From positions 1 through 12,397 of the forward strand of contig NZVW01000010.1 of NCBI GenBank assembly GCA_002697475.1: a DNA stretch of 12,397 nucleotides, in the 5' to 3' direction. Both the position numbers and the translations under genes were made by a program. Below the pieces are notes generated by a model. That model did no database searches, had not been told where the DNA came from, and saw only the letters and a program-made list of their open reading frames with translations. Of the stretch, positions 7,031-12,397 are shown piece after piece (the first letter of the stretch is position 1; every line of letters starts with the position of its first letter). The stretch is from Aquimarina sp. (lineage in GTDB: Bacteria > Bacteroidota > Bacteroidia > Flavobacteriales > Flavobacteriaceae).

Positions 7031-8284
7031 ATGGGCTTAAAGCGAGTTGTAGTCACAGGGCTTGGTGCATTGACACCAATAGGTAATAACATTGAAGAAT
7101 ATTGGAATGGATTGGCAAACGGCAAAAGCGGTTGTGCTCCTATTACATATTTCGATACCGAAAAATTCAAGACTAACTTTGCTTGCGAAGTCAAAGATTA
7201 TAACCCGACAGATTTTTTTGATAGAAAAGAAGCCAGAAAACTAGATAAGTTTGCTCAATATGCTATTATTTCATCAGAGGAGGCAATAAAAGATGCTGCT
7301 CTGGATTTAGAAAAAGTAGACAAGTTCAGAGTAGGTGTCATCTGGGGTGCTGGTATTGGTGGTTTAGAAACATTTCAGGAAGAAGTAATAGGCTATGCAA
7401 ATGGAGATGGTACTCCACGTTTCAATCCTTTCTTTATTCCTAAAATGATTGCTGATATAGCACCAGGTCATATTTCTATCAGAAATGGTTTTATGGGACC
7501 TAATTATACTACGGTTTCCGCTTGTGCATCATCTGCTAATGCAATGATCGATGCATTAAACTATATAAGGTTAGGGCATTGTGATGTCATTGTGACCGGA
7601 GGTAGTGAAGCAGCGGTAACAATTGCTGGTATGGGAGGTTTCAATGCTATGCACGCATTATCCACGAGAAATGAAAGCCCTGAAACGGCATCCAGACCTT
7701 TTGATGCTACCAGAGATGGTTTTGTACTAGGAGAGGGTGCGGGAGCTCTAATTTTAGAGGAGTACGAGCATGCTAAAGCACGAGGTGCTAAAATCTATGC
7801 CGAAGTCGTAGGAGGAGGAATGTCAAGTGATGCTTATCACATGACCGCTCCGCATCCTGATGGAATCGGTGTCGAAAGGGTTATGTTAAATTGTTTAAAA
7901 GATGCTGGTGTTTCTCCAGAGCAAGTTGATGCCATAAACACGCACGGAACCTCCACACCATTAGGAGATGTAGCTGAATTGAAGGCAATCAGCAAAGTTT
8001 TTGGAGACCATACATCAAAAATCAATATAAATTCTACGAAGTCTATGACTGGTCACTTACTGGGTGCAGCCGGAGCTATTGAGGCCATTGCTTCAATACT
8101 AGCGATGAAACACAGTTTAGTTCCACCTACGATCAACCATACTACGGTTGATGAGAACATAGATCCATCATTGAATTTAACTTTAAACAAGGCTCAAAAG
8201 CGTGAAATTAAATACGCTATGAGTAATACCTTTGGTTTCGGAGGTCATAATGCTTGTGTATTATTCAAAAAATTAGACGAATAA
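7031..8284 (+). CDS. fabF: Beta-ketoacyl-ACP synthase II
   Basis: This 417-residue condensing enzyme extends acyl chains by decarboxylative condensation with malonyl-ACP. The nucleophile is Cys165 in TVSACASSANAM. The two active-site histidines are His305 in NTHGTSTPLGD and His342 in SMTGHLLGAAGA, with Lys337 just before the latter. The C-terminal glycine-rich segment NTFGFGGHNA (399-408) is standard. The length and the pairing with acpP favour FabF over FabB. The stop codon overlaps the rnc start by one base (TAATG), which suggests translational coupling. Confidence 0.97.
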   Translation: MGLKRVVVTGLGALTPIGNNIEEYWNGLANGKSGCAPITYFDTEKFKTNFACEVKDYNPTDFFDRKEARKLDKFAQYAIISSEEAIKDAALDLEKVDKFRVGVIWGAGIGGLETFQEEVIGYANGDGTPRFNPFFIPKMIADIAPGHISIRNGFMGPNYTTVSACASSANAMIDALNYIRLGHCDVIVTGGSEAAVTIAGMGGFNAMHALSTRNESPETASRPFDATRDGFVLGEGAGALILEEYEHAKARGAKIYAEVVGGGMSSDAYHMTAPHPDGIGVERVMLNCLKDAGVSPEQVDAINTHGTSTPLGDVAELKAISKVFGDHTSKININSTKSMTGHLLGAAGAIEAIASILAMKHSLVPPTINHTTVDENIDPSLNLTLNKAQKREIKYAMSNTFGFGGHNACVLFKKLDE

Positions 8285-9018
8285 TGAGTGTTATTCGTAA
8301 CATATTAAATTCCCGCTCTGAGAAGAACGGGAATTTTTTTATGGAAATTCAAAAGATCACAGGGTTTAAGCCTAAGAACATTAAGCATTACGAAAAGGCT
8401 TTTACCCATAGGTCTATGAATTTAAAAGATAAACAGGGTAATGCTATAAACTACGAAAGGCTGGAGTTTCTCGGCGATGCCATGCTGAGTAGTGTAATTG
8501 CAGCTCATCTTTTTAATGAAGTGCCAGAAGGTAATGAAGGGTACCTGACCAAAATGAGAGCTAAAGTAGTTAGTAGAAAGCACCTCAATGAACTAGGAAA
8601 AGATCTTCGACTTATTGATCTTGTCAAAACCAATATTCCTAAATCCCAATTTGGCGTTAATATTCATGGTAATTTATTTGAAGCATTAATTGGAGCTATC
8701 TACCTTGATAGAGGCTTTGTCTATTGTGAAAGGTTTATAAAAGAGGCTGTTATTAACCCATATGTAGATATTGAAAGTCTGGAGGGTCAAATTATAAGCT
8801 ATAAAAGCTTGCTTATCGAATGGTGTCAAAAAGAGAAGAAAAACTTTGAATACGAGGTTTATGAAGACACAGGTAAGGATGAAATAAAACATTTTGCAGT
8901 TAAGCTTTGGATTGATGAAAAAGTGATAGCAAAGGCCAGGGCAACCTCTAAAAAAAAGGCAGAAGAAAAAGCTTCAAGGAGAGCTTATTTTGCTTTACAG
9001 TCTAAGATAAATTACTAA
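8284..9018 (+). CDS. rnc: Ribonuclease III
   Basis: This 244-residue endonuclease cuts double-stranded RNA in rRNA maturation and mRNA control. The catalytic domain has the signature ERLEFLGDAML (58-68), giving Glu58, Glu61 and Asp65. The second metal site is HGNLFEALIGAIYLD (128-142) with Glu133, where Asn130 replaces the aspartate of E. coli. A double-stranded-RNA-binding domain covers about 168-238, ending in a KKKAEEKASRRA helix. The ATG at 8284 is chosen because it overlaps the fabF stop in TAATG and gives the N-terminal extension ILNSRSEKNGNFF that precedes the domain in flavobacterial homologues as I recall them. An upstream in-frame start at 8254 would lie inside fabF. A terminator-like hairpin falls within codons 8-18. 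Confidence 0.95.
   Translation: MSVIRNILNSRSEKNGNFFMEIQKITGFKPKNIKHYEKAFTHRSMNLKDKQGNAINYERLEFLGDAMLSSVIAAHLFNEVPEGNEGYLTKMRAKVVSRKHLNELGKDLRLIDLVKTNIPKSQFGVNIHGNLFEALIGAIYLDRGFVYCERFIKEAVINPYVDIESLEGQIISYKSLLIEWCQKEKKNFEYEVYEDTGKDEIKHFAVKLWIDEKVIAKARATSKKKAEEKASRRAYFALQSKINY
8307..8340 (+). promoter_or_regulatory. Terminator-like hairpin inside the 5' end of rnc
   Basis: AAATTCCCG (8307-8315) pairs perfectly with CGGGAATTT (8328-8336) across a 12-base loop, and the T-run 8334-8340 follows. It has the form of an intrinsic terminator but lies within codons 8-19 of rnc, just after the fabF stop. It could attenuate readthrough from acpP-fabF into rnc. It could also be a by-product of the encoded peptide NSRSEKNGNFF. 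Function is unproven. Confidence 0.45.
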
Positions 9019-9188
9019 GATATCTTTTAAGAAACCGTCTTTAATTCCTTAATTACGTATTTTTTAGCCTAATATTTTTATAAAAAATTAACTCAATCGT
9101 TTTCGCTTAATATCTTTATAATTATTTAAAGACATAAGTGTTTTTTATTTGTATATTCCACTTGAAATCGGAAAATATATTCAAAATA

Positions 9189-9680
9189 ATGGCCGTTCAG
9201 CGTTTAGTTTTGGACTCTTTTGATGATGAAGATTATGAATTAATTGCTATACATTGTTCTTTACCGCCATACAGACTTGCTTTTTTAATTAATAAATATT
9301 TAGGCATTAAACTGGCGCGAACTGAAGATGATGTATTATTTAATTTTCAAGATACCATCGCCAGTTTTCAACTGTATAAGTATGAAGATGAGTTCAGGTA
9401 CAATACTTATAATTTAATAACTAATGTTTTTAGAGTTGAGCAACAAATAGGCCCAAACGATGCTTTTAATCTTTTTAATACAGTTGAAAAAAGAACAATA
9501 GCTAAGTATCTTATTCCTGAATATAAGTCAGTAGATTTTTTTCTTAAAATAACGTCAGAAACAGACCAGATTTTTACAAAAAATTTCCTTTCCCGATTAC
9601 AAGGTATAACACAGATTGTAACTGCATATGCTGTGGATTATACAAAACTTAAATCAAAGAACAACTTAATATTTGAATAA
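9189..9680 (+). CDS. IPExxxVDY family protein of unknown function
   Basis: This 163-residue protein carries the family-defining segment IPEYKSVDF at 109-117, here with Phe in place of the final Tyr. The family is restricted to Bacteroidota as far as I know and has no assigned function. The protein is rich in acidic and aromatic residues, has no signal peptide or membrane segment, and shows no catalytic motif I recognise. The ATG at 9189, giving MAVQRLVLDSF, is preferred to a GTG 17 codons upstream, whose extra residues look like untranslated AT-rich leader. It follows rnc after 170 bases, and its stop overlaps the pyk start by one base (TAATG). The tight link to pyk suggests a role connected to pyruvate kinase or simple co-expression; this is inference. 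Confidence 0.85.
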   Translation: MAVQRLVLDSFDDEDYELIAIHCSLPPYRLAFLINKYLGIKLARTEDDVLFNFQDTIASFQLYKYEDEFRYNTYNLITNVFRVEQQIGPNDAFNLFNTVEKRTIAKYLIPEYKSVDFFLKITSETDQIFTKNFLSRLQGITQIVTAYAVDYTKLKSKNNLIFE

Positions 9681-11107
9681 TGCCTAAACGTAAAAAAACT
9701 AAAATAGTTGCCACACTGGGACCTGCAACAAGCAGTAAAGAAACATTAAAGGATATGATGGATGCGGGAGCTAATGTTTTTAGGATTAACTTCTCCCATG
9801 CGGATTATAAGGATGTGGAGGAGCGGATAAAAATGATAAGATCCCTTAGCGATGAATATGGTTATAATGCTGCAATATTGGCCGACTTGCAAGGACCTAA
9901 ATTGAGAGTTGGAGTGATGAAGGGAGATGTTGTTGTCAATAAAGGAGACGAATTGGATTTTGTTACAGGAGCTCCATTTGAAGGTAGTAGTGATCGGGTT
10001 TATATGAACTACGATACTTTTCCTAAAGATGTTAATGCTGGTGAAAGAATTTTACTGGATGATGGAAAATTGATCTTCGAAGTGATTTCAACTAATAAAA
10101 AGGATACTGTTAGAGCCAGAGTTATTCAAGGAGGTCCGCTAAAATCAAAAAAAGGAGTGAATCTTCCTAACACCAATATTTCTCTTCCTGCACTTACAGA
10201 AAAGGACATTAAAGATGCAATTTTTGCTTGCCAGCAAAGTGTAGATTGGATTGCTTTATCTTTTGTTAGACATGCAAAGGACTTAATGGAATTGCAGGAT
10301 CTTATCAAAGAGAATAGTGAACATAAGATTCCTATAATTGCCAAGATAGAAAAGCCAGAAGGTGTTGAAAATATTGATAAGATTGTAGCTTATTGTGATG
10401 GTTTGATGGTAGCAAGGGGAGATCTTGGGGTAGAAATACCTGCACAAGAGGTTCCTTTAATACAGAAAAAGCTGGTTTGGAAGGCCAAAATGGCTAGAAT
10501 ACCTGTAATTATTGCTACACAGATGATGGAGACCATGATTGACAGTCTAACGCCTACCAGAGCAGAGGTTAATGATGTAGCCAATTCTGTGATGGATGGA
10601 GCTGATGCAGTTATGCTTTCTGGAGAGACTTCTGTGGGTAAATATCCTGTTCAGGTTATTGAAACCATGTCTAAGGTGATTAAAAGCGTTGAATCATCAG
10701 AATTGATAAGTGTACCGCAAAATCCTCCTCATGTCAGAACTAATAGATTTATCACAAAATCTATATGTTATCATGCAGCCTTAATGGCTAATGAAATTGA
10801 TGCAAAGGCCATTTGTACTTTAACAAACAGTGGTTATACGGCTTTTCAGATTTCAGCCTGGAGACCAGATGCACATATTCTAGTATTTACAAGTAATAAG
10901 CGAATTCTATGTCAACTTAGTTTGTTATGGGGTGTTAAAGCATTTTACTATGACAAGTATGTTTCAACTGATGAGACAGTTGAAGATGTAAATAATTTAG
11001 CAATCGATAGAGGTTTTGTACAGAAAGGAGATATGCTTATTAATCTTGCGGCTATGCCGGTTTCTGATAAAGGAATGGTTAATACACTAAGAGTTTCTCA
11101 GGTATAA
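9680..11107 (+). CDS. pyk: Pyruvate kinase
   Basis: This 475-residue enzyme makes pyruvate and ATP from phosphoenolpyruvate and ADP, the last step of glycolysis. Near the N-terminus are KIVATLGPA (8-16) and FRINFSH (34-40) with substrate-binding Arg35. The family signature IIAKIEKPEGVENI (219-232) holds catalytic Lys222 and metal ligand Glu224, and Asp248 in ARGDLG is the second metal ligand. Residues 66-170 form the lid (B) domain, and 345-475 the C-terminal regulatory domain. Length is normal for a bacterial enzyme. The start overlaps the IPExxxVDY stop, indicating coupled translation, and a strong terminator follows. Confidence 0.97.
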   Translation: MPKRKKTKIVATLGPATSSKETLKDMMDAGANVFRINFSHADYKDVEERIKMIRSLSDEYGYNAAILADLQGPKLRVGVMKGDVVVNKGDELDFVTGAPFEGSSDRVYMNYDTFPKDVNAGERILLDDGKLIFEVISTNKKDTVRARVIQGGPLKSKKGVNLPNTNISLPALTEKDIKDAIFACQQSVDWIALSFVRHAKDLMELQDLIKENSEHKIPIIAKIEKPEGVENIDKIVAYCDGLMVARGDLGVEIPAQEVPLIQKKLVWKAKMARIPVIIATQMMETMIDSLTPTRAEVNDVANSVMDGADAVMLSGETSVGKYPVQVIETMSKVIKSVESSELISVPQNPPHVRTNRFITKSICYHAALMANEIDAKAICTLTNSGYTAFQISAWRPDAHILVFTSNKRILCQLSLLWGVKAFYYDKYVSTDETVEDVNNLAIDRGFVQKGDMLINLAAMPVSDKGMVNTLRVSQV

Positions 11108-11124
11108 CCTTAATTAAAAACACA

Positions 11125-11153
11125 AAATAAGGAGCGATTTACGCTCCTTATTT
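11125..11153. terminator. Bidirectional terminator between convergent pyk and histidine kinase genes
   Basis: A perfect 12-bp stem (AAATAAGGAGCG at 11125-11136 with CGCTCCTTATTT at 11142-11153) surrounds a 5-base loop. T-rich sequence follows on both strands. It lies 18 bases after the pyk stop and one base from the histidine kinase stop codon. Confidence 0.85.
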
Positions 11154-11154
11154 A

Positions 11155-12397
11155 TTAAAATTTGACTGTAAAAGTAGTACCAATATTTGGAGTGCTGTTT
11201 ACTTCAATAGACCCGTTAAGGGATTCTATCTGATTCTTTGTCATAAATAGGCCAATGCCAACTGCGTCTTTATGATCATGAAAGGTTTTATACATCCCAA
11301 AGATTTTGTTTTTTACGTTTTCCATATCAAATCCCACCCCGTTATCAGATACAACAAGGCATTTTTGATTATCCTCAATAAATGTTTTGATATTGATCTT
11401 AGGATTTCTTGACGGATGCTTATATTTAATGGCATTGGTAATAAGGTTGAGCAATATACTCTCTAAATAAGCAGGTATATATTCAATCTCAGGACAATCA
11501 TTAAAATCATAAGTAATAGAGGCGTTATTTATTTTTATTAATTGCCCTATGGCAGTAGTAACTAATTTAAAAATTTCTTCAAACCGTATACGTTCCTTTT
11601 GTTGTTTATTCGTTTGAATGGTCACTACTTCATTTAAATGGGTAATAGTCGTATTTAGATTGTGAGAAATATCCTTTAGCTGATCAATTAGTTCTTGTCG
11701 TTGATCAGGCTCTTTTATTCTGTCGATTAGTTCTACCAATAAAGAAAGGTTACTTGTATGAGATCTCAAGTTATGAGAGACTATATAGGCAAAGTTAAAT
11801 AGTCTTGAGTTTTGAGAAGTAATTACGTCTATAGATTGCTGAAGCTGTATTTCCTTTTTCTTTATCTGGTCAATATCCTGAAAAACTCCTCTAATTCCAA
11901 TGATTTCATCTTGATCATTGTATACAGGTTTACCAATGGCTCGCACCCAAAGTTCTTTGCTGTCTTTTGTAAGCATTTTGATTTCTGTCTGGAAAGGTTT
12001 TCCTAAAACAGCACAATTAAAAAACAGATCTGCAGCAAGCTGTTGATACTCCTCAGTATAATATTCCGCTGATTTTTTTAATGAAGGTATATAATCTTCT
12101 GGATATCCCAGAATTTTTTTAGTTTCAAAGTCCCAATAACTTTTTCTATTACGAAAATCGACAAACCAACTTCCTGTCGAAGTCATCTCAGCGGTTTCTC
12201 TGTAATAGAAATTATCCTTTACGATGTTTTGTTCTGGCTGAAGCCTGACTTCAAAGAAAAAAAGTAACTGAGTGTCTGATTGAATATTAACAGGCAATTC
12301 ATCGTTCGTAGCACATCTGAAAATAATATAATTGCCTTTCTTATGTTTTATTTTAATATGCTGCTTAAAATTAGCTGTACTATTTCGGTAATTCAAA
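11155..12397 (-). CDS. PAS-domain sensor histidine kinase, 5' end outside the window
   Basis: At least 413 residues of a two-component sensor kinase are present. The reading frame stays open to the window edge and has no convincing start codon, so the N-terminus is missing. Counting from the first complete in-window TTG codon, residues 1-58 look like the end of another sensory domain. A PAS domain with its PAC tail covers about 70-178 (WFVDFRNRKSYWD to GIRGVFQDID). A short coiled coil leads to the dimerisation domain with the phosphorylated His208 in YIVSHNLRSH. The ATPase domain has an N-box (NLITNAIKYK, 317-326), a G1 box (DNGVGFD, 351-357) and a G2 box (GIGLFMTK, 380-387). No membrane segment is visible, so the visible part is cytoplasmic. 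No response regulator is seen in the window. The signal is unknown. Confidence 0.93.
   Translation of the reverse strand, partial: LNYRNSTANFKQHIKIKHKKGNYIIFRCATNDELPVNIQSDTQLLFFFEVRLQPEQNIVKDNFYYRETAEMTSTGSWFVDFRNRKSYWDFETKKILGYPEDYIPSLKKSAEYYTEEYQQLAADLFFNCAVLGKPFQTEIKMLTKDSKELWVRAIGKPVYNDQDEIIGIRGVFQDIDQIKKKEIQLQQSIDVITSQNSRLFNFAYIVSHNLRSHTSNLSLLVELIDRIKEPDQRQELIDQLKDISHNLNTTITHLNEVVTIQTNKQQKERIRFEEIFKLVTTAIGQLIKINNASITYDFNDCPEIEYIPAYLESILLNLITNAIKYKHPSRNPKINIKTFIEDNQKCLVVSDNGVGFDMENVKNKIFGMYKTFHDHKDAVGIGLFMTKNQIESLNGSIEVNSTPNIGTTFTVKF

Noticed and set aside
9017..9036. AAGATATCTT palindrome at the rnc stop, and a 12-base motif TTTTAAGAAACC shared with 5943-5954
   Set aside because: The palindrome has no loop or T-run suited to termination. 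Two copies of an AT-rich 12-mer are weak evidence for a repeat element.
9138..9188. A GTG-started extension of the IPExxxVDY protein
   Set aside because: The extra 17 residues are AT-driven and unlike the family N-terminus; the ATG at 9189 gives the expected beginning.

Overview
This window looks like chromosomal DNA from a member of the Bacteroidota, most likely class Flavobacteriia. The DNA is AT-rich, start codons lack clear Shine-Dalgarno sequences, and several genes are preceded by the Bacteroidota -7 promoter element (TAnnTTTG). The gene set includes family hallmarks: a viroplasmin-type RNase H, a long amidophosphoribosyltransferase-like protein, and an IPExxxVDY protein lying between rnc and pyk. 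There is no integrase, transposase, CRISPR array, tRNA or rRNA. The window reads as mostly housekeeping DNA with one accessory-looking gene.

Layout. 113-721 (+) is a Mn/Fe superoxide dismutase behind an almost ideal Bacteroidota promoter. It converges on a minus-strand pair: a PfkB-family sugar/nucleoside kinase (2967-3896) and a 632-residue PurF-like protein (982-2880), separated by an intrinsic terminator. 4162-5238 (+) is a predicted astacin-type (M12A) zinc-protease lipoprotein with two tandem C-terminal carbohydrate-binding-like repeats. It converges on minus-strand rnhA (5288-5923) and purN (6018-6596). purN diverges from a plus-strand block: acpP (6780-7013), fabF (7031-8284), rnc (8284-9018), an IPExxxVDY gene (9189-9680) and pyk (9680-11107). 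The window ends in a minus-strand PAS histidine kinase whose 5' end lies outside the window.

How it fits together. acpP and fabF are fatty-acid elongation components, and the fabF/rnc and IPExxxVDY/pyk pairs each overlap by one base (TAATG), which suggests translational coupling. purN and the PurF-like protein both belong to purine-synthesis families, and the PfkB kinase may act in sugar or nucleoside metabolism. Convergent junctions are closed by strong hairpins that appear to work on both strands, two of them abutting the minus-strand stop codon.

I see no clear new defence or mobile system. The most interesting signals are a terminator-like hairpin inside the first codons of rnc, the atypical PurF-like protein beside a PfkB kinase, an unexplained 150-base tract after the purF-like gene, and the duplicated binding module on the astacin lipoprotein.
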